DNA of 9,490 nucleotides, taken from an uncultured Alphaproteobacteria bacterium (GTDB taxonomy: Bacteria; Pseudomonadota; Alphaproteobacteria; Rhizobiales; Aestuariivirgaceae). A program made the translations under genes and the position numbers. Shown one piece after another: positions 1-7,092 of this stretch. Where the stretch lies: positions 1 to 9,490 of the forward strand of contig CALMLK010000262.1 of the NCBI GenBank assembly GCA_937868035.1. Direction: 5' to 3'. The notes under the pieces are model-generated. The model was not told the origin of the DNA. It ran no database searches and saw nothing but the letters and a program-made list of their open reading frames with translations. Position 1 is the first letter of the stretch; each line of letters begins with the position of its first letter.

Positions 1-1390
1 CGCCTATCTCTCCACCTTCTCCAGCTGCGTGCCGACCTATCTCTACGCCACGCTGCTTTCCGGCCAATACAACATTCCCAGCATCTATGCGGAAGTCGAT
101 GCGGTCTATACCAACACCGCGCCGGTTGATGCGTATCGTGGGGCAGGGCGTCCGGAGGCGACCTATGTCGTCGAACGTCTCGTTGAAACGGCAGCGCGCG
201 AACTGAAGATGGACCCGGCCGAATTCCGCCGGAAGAACTTCGTCACGCAGTTCCCGCACCAGACGCCGGTGATCATGTGCTACGACGCGGGCGACTATGA
301 TGCCTCGCTGCGCAAGGCACAGGAGATGGCCGACGTGAAGGGCTTCGCGGCCCGCAAGGCGGCCTCGGCCAAGAATGGCAAGCTGCGTGGCCTCGGCTAT
401 TCCGCCTATATCGAAGCCTGCGGCATCGCCCCTTCGGCAGCCATCGGCTCGCTGGGTGCCGGTGTCGGCCTCTGGGAATCGGCGGAAGTCCGCGTCAATC
501 CCGTTGGTACGGTCGAAATCCTCACCGGCTCCCACAGCCACGGCCAGGGACACGAAACGACCTTCGCACAGTTGGTCTCCGACCGCCTGGGCGTTGACAT
601 CAACAGCGTCTCGGTCGTGCATGGCGACACCGACAAGGTGCAGTTCGGCATGGGCACCTATGGCTCCCGTTCGGGTGCGGTGGGCATGCATGCGATTTCC
701 AAGGCCCTCGACAAGATCGAGGCCAAGGCCAAGAAGGTCGCGGCCGCCGTCATGGAGGCTTCCGTCGATGACGTGGAGTTCAAGGGCGGCTCCTTCGCCG
801 TGAAGGGCACCGACAAGAAGATGGCTTTCGGCGAAGTGGCGCTTGCGGCCTATGTGGCCCACAAGTTCAACTCCGCCGAAATCGAGCCGGGCCTCAAGGA
901 AAGCGCGTTCCACGATCCGGCGAACTTCGTGTTCCCGGCTGGCGTGCACATCTGTGAGGTGGAGATTGATCCGGACACGGGCGTCACGGCCGTTGCCAAC
1001 TACACATGCGTCGATGACTTCGGCAACCTGATCAATCCCATGATCGTGGAAGGCCAGGTGCACGGTGGCATCGCGCAAGGCATCGGCCAGGCGCTGGCGG
1101 AGGATTGCGTCTATGACGAGTCCTCGGGCCAGCTGCTGACGGGGTCCTACATGGACTACCGCATGCCGCGCGCCGCCGACGTGCCGACCTTCAATCTCGG
1201 CTTCACCTGCACGCCTTGCCCGACCAATCCCATGGGCATGAAGGGCTGCGGCGAGGCCGGTGCCATCGGTTCGCCGCCAGCGGTGATCAACGCCGTCACG
1301 GATGCCCTTGGCATTCGCGACATCGCCATGCCCGCCACGCCACAAGCTGTGTGGAATGTCGTGCAGGGCCTCAAGAAGGCTGCGGAATAA
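1..1390 (+). CDS. coxL: Form II CoxL-like molybdenum hydroxylase large subunit (3' part)
   Basis: This is the C-terminal 462 residues of a xanthine dehydrogenase/CoxL-family catalytic subunit. The family is about 780-800 residues, so roughly the first 320 lie left of the window. The frame is open from base 2; the GTG at 29 is an internal Val codon, not a start. The subunit carries the molybdopterin cytosine dinucleotide (MCD) Mo centre and hydroxylates or oxidises a small substrate in the cytoplasm. Visible motifs are the active-site loop AYRGAGR (bases 131-151), a cofactor-binding GQGHE segment (542-556) and GCGEAG near the C terminus, whose Glu codon (1253-1255) matches the conserved catalytic glutamate. 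AYRGAGR is the form II signature; form I CO dehydrogenase has AYRCSFR, where Cys binds the copper of the CuSMo site. The FAD subunit follows after 17 bases. Family membership is firm. The substrate is unknown, and CO oxidation should not be assumed. Confidence 0.93.
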   Translation, partial: AYLSTFSSCVPTYLYATLLSGQYNIPSIYAEVDAVYTNTAPVDAYRGAGRPEATYVVERLVETAARELKMDPAEFRRKNFVTQFPHQTPVIMCYDAGDYDASLRKAQEMADVKGFAARKAASAKNGKLRGLGYSAYIEACGIAPSAAIGSLGAGVGLWESAEVRVNPVGTVEILTGSHSHGQGHETTFAQLVSDRLGVDINSVSVVHGDTDKVQFGMGTYGSRSGAVGMHAISKALDKIEAKAKKVAAAVMEASVDDVEFKGGSFAVKGTDKKMAFGEVALAAYVAHKFNSAEIEPGLKESAFHDPANFVFPAGVHICEVEIDPDTGVTAVANYTCVDDFGNLINPMIVEGQVHGGIAQGIGQALAEDCVYDESSGQLLTGSYMDYRMPRAADVPTFNLGFTCTPCPTNPMGMKGCGEAGAIGSPPAVINAVTDALGIRDIAMPATPQAVWNVVQGLKKAAE

Positions 1391-1407
1391 GGACGGGAAA
1401 CAGAGAC

Positions 1408-2202
1408 ATGGAAAACTTCAACTATCACCGTCCCAGCAAGGTGGCAGATGCCGTCAAGCTGATGAAGAAGGCCAAAGACGGCAAGTTTCTCTCGGGAGGG
1501 CACACGCTTCTTCCGACGATGAAGCAAGGCCTGGCCACGCCCACGGACATCATCGACCTTTCAGGCCTGAAGAACGCAGGCGTGAAGGTGGGTGCAAAAT
1601 CCGTGGTCATCCAGGCTGGCACCACACATGCCGCCGTTGCCTCCGACAAGGCACTGAAGAAGGCCCTTCCCGGCCTTGCGGCGCTGGCGGGCGGCATCGG
1701 CGATCCCCATGTGCGCCACCGCGGCACGATCGGCGGTTCCATCGCCAACAATGACCCGGCGGCGGATTATCCGGCGGCGTGTCTGGCGCTGGGTGCCACC
1801 ATCCACACCAGCGCGCGGAAGATTCCGGCGGACAAGTTCTTCACCGGCATGTTCTCCACCGCCCTGAAGGATGATGAAGTCGTCACCGCGGTTGAATTCC
1901 CGCTCGTGGCCAAGTCCGGCTATGCCAAGTTCCCGAACCCGGCGTCGCTTTATGCGATGGTCGGCGTCTACGTGGCGCAGGGCAAGGACGGCAAGGCGCG
2001 CGTGGCGGTGACAGGTGCCGGCCCCGGCGTGTTCCGCCAGGCCGATATGGAAGCGGCGCTGTCGAAGTCGTTCAAGGCCGATGCACTGGCCGGCATCGCG
2101 GTGAAGCCGCGCGGCCTGAACAGCGATATGCACGGCTCCGCCGCCTACCGCGCCCACTTGATCTCCGTCATGGCGAAGCGCGCCCTGGCGGCGGCAAAGT
2201 AA
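1408..2202 (+). CDS. coxM: FAD-binding medium subunit of the molybdenum hydroxylase
   Basis: This encodes a 264-residue FAD subunit that passes electrons from the [2Fe-2S] subunit to the external acceptor, within the cytoplasmic L-M-S heterotrimer. Both FAD signatures of the CoxM/xanthine dehydrogenase FAD family are present: SGGHT at residues 29-33 and TIGGS at 107-111, followed by IANNDPAADYP, which is very typical of CoxM. The C-terminal third matches the CO dehydrogenase flavoprotein C-terminal domain. Length is normal for the family (about 260-290). The ATG at 1408 begins the canonical 'NFxYHRP' opening. Upstream in-frame codons back to 1216 only overlap the coxL reading frame. Shine-Dalgarno complementarity is modest (AAGGA at 1389-1393, rather far away), so it may depend on translation of the preceding gene. 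It ends just before an intrinsic terminator, which suggests that coxL-coxM (with coxS probably upstream) form one transcript. Confidence 0.93.
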   Translation: MENFNYHRPSKVADAVKLMKKAKDGKFLSGGHTLLPTMKQGLATPTDIIDLSGLKNAGVKVGAKSVVIQAGTTHAAVASDKALKKALPGLAALAGGIGDPHVRHRGTIGGSIANNDPAADYPAACLALGATIHTSARKIPADKFFTGMFSTALKDDEVVTAVEFPLVAKSGYAKFPNPASLYAMVGVYVAQGKDGKARVAVTGAGPGVFRQADMEAALSKSFKADALAGIAVKPRGLNSDMHGSAAYRAHLISVMAKRALAAAK

Positions 2203-2217
2203 TTCGATCAACAGGAG

Positions 2218-2252
2218 AAACACCCGCTGACTCCGGTTGGCGGGTGTTTTTT
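2218..2252 (+). terminator. Intrinsic terminator after coxM
   Basis: A 10-bp perfect stem pairs AAACACCCGC (2218-2227) with GCGGGTGTTT (2240-2249). It can extend inward by wobble and A-T/C-G pairs to a TCCG tetraloop (2232-2235). A run of six T follows at 2247-2252. This is a textbook Rho-independent terminator, 15 bases after the coxM stop and about 60 bases before the MoxR gene. Confidence 0.9.
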
Positions 2253-2294
2253 GTTATATGCAGGCGACCGGGGTCCGGCGACGGACGTATCGGT

Positions 2295-2302
2295 GAGAGG
2301 AG
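2295..2302 (+). promoter_or_regulatory. Ribosome binding site of the MoxR gene
   Basis: The purine-rich GAGAGGAG lies 11 bases before the ATG at 2314. It supports that start over the in-frame TTG at 2251, which sits inside the terminator T-run, and the GTG at 2293. Confidence 0.6.
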
Positions 2303-2313
2303 TTCCTGAACCG

Positions 2314-3240
2314 ATGACGCAGCCCGTACCCGCCACCATCGACGACACCATCGCGCTGCTGGAATCCCGCGACTATGTGGCAGGGCGTGATCTTGGCACG
2401 GTCGTGTTTCTGGCGCTGAAAATGGGGCGCCCCTTGTTCCTGGAAGGCGAGGCCGGGGTGGGCAAGACGGAAATTGCCAAGGTCCTGGCGGAAGGCCTGG
2501 GCCGCAAGCTCATTCGCCTGCAATGCTATGAAGGGCTGGATGTATCGTCCGCCGTCTACGAATGGAACTACCCGGCGCAGATGATCGAAATCCGGCTGGC
2601 GGAAGCCTCGGGCGGGATCGACCGGGAGCGGCTGGGGTCGGATGTCTTTGCCGAGCGCTTCCTCATCAAGCGGCCCCTGTTGCAGGCCCTCGAGTCCGGG
2701 GATGGCGGGGCTCCGGTGCTGCTCATCGACGAACTGGACCGTACCGACGAGGCCTTCGAGGCCTTCCTGCTCGAAGTGCTGTCGGATTTCCAGGTCACCA
2801 TTCCGGAGCTTGGCACGGTGAAGGCGCAGGAACCGCCCATCGTCATCATCACCTCCAACCGCACGCGCGAAGTGCATGATGCCCTGAAGCGGCGCTGCCT
2901 TTATCACTGGGTCGGCTATCCGGATGCCCGGCGCGAAGTGGCGATCCTGCGGGCCAAGCGGCCCAAGGCCTCAGCGCAACTGGCGAAGGAAGTGGTGGGC
3001 TTCGTGCAGGCGCTGCGCAAGGGGGGCGATCTCTACAAGTCGCCGGGCGTTGCCGAAACGCTTGACTGGATTTCCGCCCTGCATGAACTGGATTGCGTGG
3101 CGCTCGATCCGCAAACGGTGAACGACACATTGGGCGTGTTGCTCAAATACCAGGACGACATTGCCCGCATGGAAGGTTCCGAAGCCAAGCGCATCCTCGA
3201 CCAGGTGAAGGAAGAATTGCGGCTGATGGGCTCGGTGTGA
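2314..3240 (+). CDS. coxD: MoxR-family AAA+ ATPase, CoxD-like
   Basis: This 308-residue cytoplasmic AAA+ ATPase belongs to the MoxR family. Walker A is GEAGVGKTE (residues 45-53), Walker B is LLIDELDR (136-143), and the sensor 1 region IITSNR has Asn182. Paired arginines in LKRRC (191-195) are candidate arginine-finger positions, and a C-terminal SPGVAETLDW segment (243-252) is typical of the CoxD branch. MoxR ATPases act with a VWA partner, here the next gene, as chaperone-like factors for cofactor insertion. In Oligotropha (Afipia) carboxidovorans, CoxD is required for sulfuration of the Mo centre of CO dehydrogenase; assigning the same role here is inference from family and neighbourhood. 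An ATG preceded by GAGAGGAG supports the start. The gene opens the maturation module, 7 bases before coxE. There is no convincing promoter between the coxM terminator and this gene. Confidence 0.92.
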   Translation: MTQPVPATIDDTIALLESRDYVAGRDLGTVVFLALKMGRPLFLEGEAGVGKTEIAKVLAEGLGRKLIRLQCYEGLDVSSAVYEWNYPAQMIEIRLAEASGGIDRERLGSDVFAERFLIKRPLLQALESGDGGAPVLLIDELDRTDEAFEAFLLEVLSDFQVTIPELGTVKAQEPPIVIITSNRTREVHDALKRRCLYHWVGYPDARREVAILRAKRPKASAQLAKEVVGFVQALRKGGDLYKSPGVAETLDWISALHELDCVALDPQTVNDTLGVLLKYQDDIARMEGSEAKRILDQVKEELRLMGSV

Positions 3241-3247
3241 GGCGGGC

Positions 3248-4486
3248 ATGCTTGTTGCCCCCGCCAATTCGAACCGCCCGCTGACCGGAAAGCTCGCCGA
3301 AAACATCATGCATTTCGCACGGGTGTTGCGCGAAGCCGGCATTCCGGTGGGGCCGGGAAGCGTGCTGGACGCGCTCGACGCCGCCATGGCGGGTCCGCTG
3401 CAACGGCGCGAAGACTTCTACTGGATGCTGCATGCGGTGTTCGTGAAGCGCCGTGAGCAGCGCGAACTGTTCGACCAGGCTTTCCATGTGTTCTGGAAGA
3501 AGCCGAAGATGCTGCAGCAGCTCATGCAGCTCATGTACACACAGATTGCCCGCAAGCCGCATGAGAACCGCAAGCAGGCGGGTTTCCGCCGTTTGGCCGA
3601 AGCGATGTTCGACAAGTCGGAGATCACCAACCGGCAGGCGCCCAAGAAGGAAGAGCTGGACGTGGAGGCGACGTTCACGTCCTCCGCCAACGAGATATTG
3701 CGCGCCAAGGACTTCGAGCAAATGACGGTTGCCGAACAGGCGCAGGCCAAGCAGGCCTTGCGCAAGATCAGGCTGACACGGATCGAAGTGCGCACGCGGC
3801 GCTTCAAGGCCTCGCATGCGGGCCGGCGTATCGATATGCGGCGCACCCTGCGCGGTGCCATTCACGCCGGAGGCCAGGTGGTCGATCTGGCGCGCAAGGA
3901 GCGGAAGTGGCGCGAGCCGCCGCTCGTCATCCTCTGTGACATTTCAGGCTCGTGCTCCAACTACAGCCGCATGTTCCTGCATTTCCTGCACACGCTGATC
4001 AACGACCGCGACCGGGTGCAGGTGTTCCTGTTCGGGACGCGCCTCACCAACATCACGCGCGAACTGCGCCGCAAAGACATCGATGATGCCATGCTGAAAG
4101 TATCCGCCGCGGTGAAAGACTGGTCTGGCGGCACGCGCATCGGCACGGCGCTGCATGAGTTCAATTTCAAATGGGGCCGCCGCGTGCTGGGGCAGGGTGC
4201 CCATGTGCTGCTGATGACGGACGGCCTCGACCGCGAGGACGTGGGCACGCTGAAGGAGGAGATGCAGCGCCTGCGCCGCGCCGCAAAGCGAATCGTCTGG
4301 CTCAATCCGCTGCTGCGCTATGATGGCTTCGAGGCGCGGGCCAGCGGCATTCGCACCATCATGCCATTCGTGGATGAATTCCGCCCGGTGCACAGCCTGA
4401 ACAGTCTGGCGGACCTGGCAGAGACGCTTGCGGATCCCCGCCGCGCCGCCCATGATCCAAAGCGTTGGATAAACGGGAAAGACTGA
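3248..4486 (+). CDS. coxE: CoxE-like von Willebrand factor A protein
   Basis: A 412-residue VWA protein of the CoxE type (PF05762 family from memory). The N-terminal half is charged and largely helical by appearance, with no signal peptide. The C-terminal VWA domain has a complete metal-ion-dependent adhesion site: DISGS at residues 231-235, Thr296 in GGTRIGT, and Asp325 in MTDGLD. CoxE partners the CoxD-type MoxR ATPase. In O. carboxidovorans it is linked to copper insertion into the CuSMo cluster, which is notable here because the large subunit lacks the copper-binding Cys. GAGG (3239-3242), overlapping the coxD stop, lies 5 bases before the ATG, so the two genes are probably co-translated. 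The next gene starts one base after this stop. Family assignment is strong; the exact role in this cluster is inferred. Confidence 0.9.
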   Translation: MLVAPANSNRPLTGKLAENIMHFARVLREAGIPVGPGSVLDALDAAMAGPLQRREDFYWMLHAVFVKRREQRELFDQAFHVFWKKPKMLQQLMQLMYTQIARKPHENRKQAGFRRLAEAMFDKSEITNRQAPKKEELDVEATFTSSANEILRAKDFEQMTVAEQAQAKQALRKIRLTRIEVRTRRFKASHAGRRIDMRRTLRGAIHAGGQVVDLARKERKWREPPLVILCDISGSCSNYSRMFLHFLHTLINDRDRVQVFLFGTRLTNITRELRRKDIDDAMLKVSAAVKDWSGGTRIGTALHEFNFKWGRRVLGQGAHVLLMTDGLDREDVGTLKEEMQRLRRAAKRIVWLNPLLRYDGFEARASGIRTIMPFVDEFRPVHSLNSLADLAETLADPRRAAHDPKRWINGKD

Positions 4487-4487
4487 C

Positions 4488-4796
4488 ATGAACGCGCTCG
4501 ACACGGCAGGGGCCTGGCTGGCGGAAGGCCGCAAGGTGGCGATTGCCACGGTCATTGAAACCTGGGGTTCGGCGCCGCAACCGGTGGGCAGTCAGCTTGT
4601 TGTCGATGGTGATGGCAATTTCGAAGGCGCGGTCTCCGGTGGTTGCGTGGAAGGCGACGTGATCACCGCCGCGCAAGACGCCATTTCCACCGGCCAGCAC
4701 AAGGTGCTGAGTTACGGCGTCGCCGACGAAACGGCGTGGCATGTGGGGCTCGCCTGTGGCGGCAAGATCCGGATTCTCGTGGAAGCCGTGAAATGA
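4488..4796 (+). CDS. XdhC/CoxI-family protein, N-terminal domain only
   Basis: This 102-residue protein consists of just the XdhC_CoxI domain (PF02625 type). The conserved core runs GSAPQPVG (residues 27-34) to SGGCVEGDV (50-58), and a late LACGGKIRI segment completes the fold. Cys53 and Cys90 are the two conserved cysteines. XdhC proteins bind the molybdenum cofactor, promote its sulfuration and deliver it to xanthine dehydrogenase-type enzymes. In many bacteria this domain is joined to a C-terminal Rossmann domain in one protein; here the Rossmann part is the next gene, overlapping by ATGA. The domain ends cleanly, so this looks like an evolved two-gene arrangement, not a recent frameshift. 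It starts one base after the coxE stop. XdhC-like, CoxI and CoxF are related names, and I cannot tell which ortholog this is, so no symbol is given. Confidence 0.88.
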   Translation: MNALDTAGAWLAEGRKVAIATVIETWGSAPQPVGSQLVVDGDGNFEGAVSGGCVEGDVITAAQDAISTGQHKVLSYGVADETAWHVGLACGGKIRILVEAVK

Positions 4797-5470
4797 CTCC
4801 ACATCTTCTCAGGCAGGTTCTGGAGGCCAAAGCGGCGCGACGGCCTGTGGCCGTGGTGACCGACCTTGCCACGGGCGCGCAGCGCATGGTGGCGCGGGCG
4901 GATGCGGTGCGTGATCCGCTGGCCGGCATTCTCGATGCAGCGTTCCGCTTCGACAAGTCCGGCGTGGAACGCACCGAGCAGGGCGAAGTTTTTGTCACCG
5001 TGCACAATCCGCCGCTCCGTCTCGTCATCACCGGCGCGGTGCTGATTGCGCAAGCGCTGATCCCCATGGCCAAGGCTGCGGGCTATGACATCTGGGTTGT
5101 CGATCCGCGCGGCGCCTTCGCCACGGGTGCGCGCTTCCCCGACATCCAGCTGCATGCGGAATGGCCGGACGAAATCATTCCGCAGATCGGCCTTGATGCG
5201 CGCACCGCGTTCATCGCGCTCACCCATGACCCGAAGATTGATGATCCGGCGCTTGCGCTTGCGCTCACATCCGAGGTGTTTTACGTGGGCGCGCTAGGTT
5301 CGCGGAAAACGCAGGCCTCGCGGGTGGAACGGCTGAAGGCCCGCGGCCTGGACGAGTCGGCGCTGGCCCGCATCCATGGGCCCATTGGCCTCAGCATCGG
5401 AGCCGTGGGCGCTGCGGAAATCGCCATCTCCATCATGGCCGAGATGACCAAGTCCCTGAGGCTCGGATGA
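4793..5470 (+). CDS. XdhC-family protein with C-terminal Rossmann domain
   Basis: A 225-residue second half of an XdhC system. The first 75 residues resemble a degenerate XdhC_CoxI domain without its cysteine motif. From about residue 77 there is a Rossmann domain (PF13478 type): VITGAVLIAQAL (78-89), VVDPR ending the second strand (102-106), LTHDPKIDDPAL (143-154), VGALGSRKT (165-173), and IHGPIGLSIGA (194-204) with a late AAEIAISIMAEM helix. The glycine-rich loop is GAVLIA instead of the GAGHVA seen in many XdhC proteins, so dinucleotide binding may be altered. The ATG lies within the stop of the preceding gene (ATGA), giving translational coupling and probably a stoichiometric heteromer. 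In-frame codons upstream of 4793 overlap the preceding domain and are not family-like. Likely role: handling and sulfuration of Mo cofactor for the CoxL-type enzyme. Confidence 0.88.
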   Translation: MTPHLLRQVLEAKAARRPVAVVTDLATGAQRMVARADAVRDPLAGILDAAFRFDKSGVERTEQGEVFVTVHNPPLRLVITGAVLIAQALIPMAKAAGYDIWVVDPRGAFATGARFPDIQLHAEWPDEIIPQIGLDARTAFIALTHDPKIDDPALALALTSEVFYVGALGSRKTQASRVERLKARGLDESALARIHGPIGLSIGAVGAAEIAISIMAEMTKSLRLG

Positions 5471-7068
5471 TCTTCGGCGACATGCCCCTGGATGAGGCCG
5501 TGGGCGCCATCCTGGCCCATGGCGTGCGCCATGCGGATGGCATGTTCAAGAAGGGCCGGGTGCTGTCTCAGGCGGATGTGGCGGTTCTGAAGGCGGCGGG
5601 TCACGTCTCCGTCACCGCAGCGCGCCTCGGCGCGGACGATGTGCCGGAAGACGACGCAGCCCGGCAGATCGCATTGGCGCTTTGTGGCGAGGGCGCAAAG
5701 GCGCAGGAACCTTTCACGGGCCGGGCCAATCTCCATGCGGCGGTAAGCGGGCTTTTGGTGTTCGATGAGGCGCGGCTCCGCTCCATCAATCATCTGCACG
5801 AAAGCCTCACCATCGCGACGCTGCCCAATCATGCGCGCGTGACGCCCCGTCAGATGGTGGCGACGGTGAAGGTCATTCCCTTCGCCGTGCCGCGTCCGGT
5901 GCTGGTGAAGGCGCTCGCCATATTGTCGGGAACGCCCGTGTTGCAGGTAAAGGCCTTTCAGCCGCACAACGCCGCGCTCATCCTCACGCGGCTGCCCCAG
6001 ACAAAAGACAATCTCATCAGCAAGAGTGAGAGCGTGATGCGGGACAGGCTTGCGGCGATGGGCGCGGCGCTGGCTTCCACGGTTCTGGTTGATCACCACT
6101 CCGCCGAGGTGGCGCGGGAAATTGCGCGTGCCGCTGGCGAGGGCTGCTCTCCCATTCTGGTGATGGGCGCATCGGCCATCGTGGACCGGGGCGATGTCAT
6201 TCCCGCTGGCGTCACGGAGGCCGGTGGTGAGGTGCTTCATCTTGGCATGCCGGTGGACCCCGGCAACCTGCTCATGCTTGCGCGCGTCGGCGACACGCCC
6301 GTGATTGGCGTTCCCTCCTGCGCGCGCTCACCGAAGGTGAACGGCTTCGACTGGGTGCTGGAGCGCGTGGTGGCGGGCCTCGCGGTCACGCCATCGGATG
6401 TCATGGACATGGGAGCAGGCGGGCTGCTTGCCGAAATCCCCTCGCGGCCCACACCGCGCGAAGGCAAGGGCCACATTCCCGAGGCGCCGAAGGTGACTGC
6501 GCTGGTGCTGGCGGCAGGGCTCTCGTCGCGCATGGGCGCCAACAAGCTGCTGGCGGATTATCATGGTGCGCCGCTGATCGCGGCGACATTGGCGCAGGTG
6601 GGTGCCGCTCAGGCGGATGATGTGATCGTGGTGTTTGGCCGGGACGCGGATGCCATCTCGCGGCTGCTGCCGCCGGGCGTGCGCGGCGTCTTCAATCCGG
6701 ACTTTGCCGAGGGCCTCTCGACCTCCATCCGCGCAGGGATTGCCGCGGCGGGCAACAGTGATGCGGTGCTCATCTGTCTCGCCGACATGCCGCGTGTGCA
6801 GCCTTCCACGCTCAACAGGATGATCGCGGCCTTCAATCCCACCGAACACCGCAGCATCATCGCGCCGACCTATCAGGGCCAGTTCGGCAATCCGGTGCTG
6901 TGGGGGCGGGAGCATTTCCCGCGGCTGATGGCGCTGAGGGGCGACAAGGGTGCGCGCGCCTTGATCGGCGAGCTGAAATCGGAAGCGGTCGAAATCGCGG
7001 TCGATGATCCCGGCGTGCTCATGGATGCGGATACGCCCGAGGCGCTGGAGGCGTTGCGGAAGGCGTGA
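5467..7068 (+). CDS. Fusion: molybdopterin-binding domain + MocA-like nucleotidyltransferase
   Basis: This 533-residue protein has two domains. Residues 1 to about 325 form a MoeA/MoaB-type molybdopterin-binding region, with VMGASAIVDRGDVIPAG (232-248) and GDTPVIGVPSCARSP (275-289) as its most recognisable stretches. A Pro/Gly-rich linker (about 326-342) leads to a nucleotidyltransferase of the MobA/MocA type: LVLAAGLSSRMGANKLL (346-362), LADMP with metal-binding Asp440, FGNPVLW (473-479, where GHP is usual) and DADTPEAL (520-527). MocA attaches CMP to molybdopterin, giving the MCD form used by CoxL-type enzymes, so the gene fits its neighbours. The N-terminal domain may insert Mo or hold the cofactor; that is inference. 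Proteins of this layout are often labelled glycosyltransferase family 2, which the SSRMG signature argues against. It starts by ATGA overlap with the XdhC gene and ends the plus-strand module. Confidence 0.87.
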   Translation: MIFGDMPLDEAVGAILAHGVRHADGMFKKGRVLSQADVAVLKAAGHVSVTAARLGADDVPEDDAARQIALALCGEGAKAQEPFTGRANLHAAVSGLLVFDEARLRSINHLHESLTIATLPNHARVTPRQMVATVKVIPFAVPRPVLVKALAILSGTPVLQVKAFQPHNAALILTRLPQTKDNLISKSESVMRDRLAAMGAALASTVLVDHHSAEVAREIARAAGEGCSPILVMGASAIVDRGDVIPAGVTEAGGEVLHLGMPVDPGNLLMLARVGDTPVIGVPSCARSPKVNGFDWVLERVVAGLAVTPSDVMDMGAGGLLAEIPSRPTPREGKGHIPEAPKVTALVLAAGLSSRMGANKLLADYHGAPLIAATLAQVGAAQADDVIVVFGRDADAISRLLPPGVRGVFNPDFAEGLSTSIRAGIAAAGNSDAVLICLADMPRVQPSTLNRMIAAFNPTEHRSIIAPTYQGQFGNPVLWGREHFPRLMALRGDKGARALIGELKSEAVEIAVDDPGVLMDADTPEALEALRKA

Positions 7069-7092
7069 GCAGGGCTGGAAGCCTTGTGCTCA
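7066..7092. terminator. Hairpin at convergent gene ends, possible bidirectional terminator
   Basis: TGAGCA (7066-7071) pairs with TGCTCA (7087-7092). Inside, GGGCT (7072-7076) pairs with AGCCT (7080-7084, one G-T pair) around a GGA loop, leaving a two-base bulge (7085-7086). The plus-strand stop TGA and the radC stop lie opposite each other in the outer stem. Neither side has a T-run, so efficient intrinsic termination is uncertain. Confidence 0.45.

Noticed and set aside
1561..2223. 220-residue minus-strand open frame opposite coxM
   Set aside because: Arg/Gly/His-rich with no motif; coxM carries both FAD signatures in the other strand. Shadow frame.
2266..2278. Short palindromic GC element (GACCGGGGTCCGG) before the MoxR gene, as an operator
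   Set aside because: Only a 4-bp stem with a 3-base loop, which is expected by chance in GC-rich DNA; no second copy or promoter is nearby.
2251..2313. Upstream TTG (2251) or GTG (2293) start for the MoxR ATPase
   Set aside because: The TTG lies in the terminator T-run and the added residues do not resemble the family. The ATG at 2314 has a GAGAGGAG ribosome site and the usual protein length.
3143..3865. 240-residue minus-strand open frame opposite coxD/coxE
   Set aside because: No family resemblance; it overlaps the end of coxD and the first half of coxE. Shadow frame.
4643..4792. N-terminal extension of the second XdhC protein to 4643
   Set aside because: The extra stretch is Arg/His-rich out-of-frame translation of the first XdhC gene; family similarity begins after the ATG at 4793.
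4488..5470. Frameshifted, broken single xdhC gene
   Set aside because: The first protein ends exactly at its domain boundary, the second has its own start in an ATGA overlap, and both keep conserved motifs. A natural split is the better reading.
5281..6240. 319-residue minus-strand open frame opposite the MocA fusion and XdhC genes
   Set aside because: His/Arg-rich translation with no recognisable motif, and it covers conserved plus-strand domains. Shadow frame.
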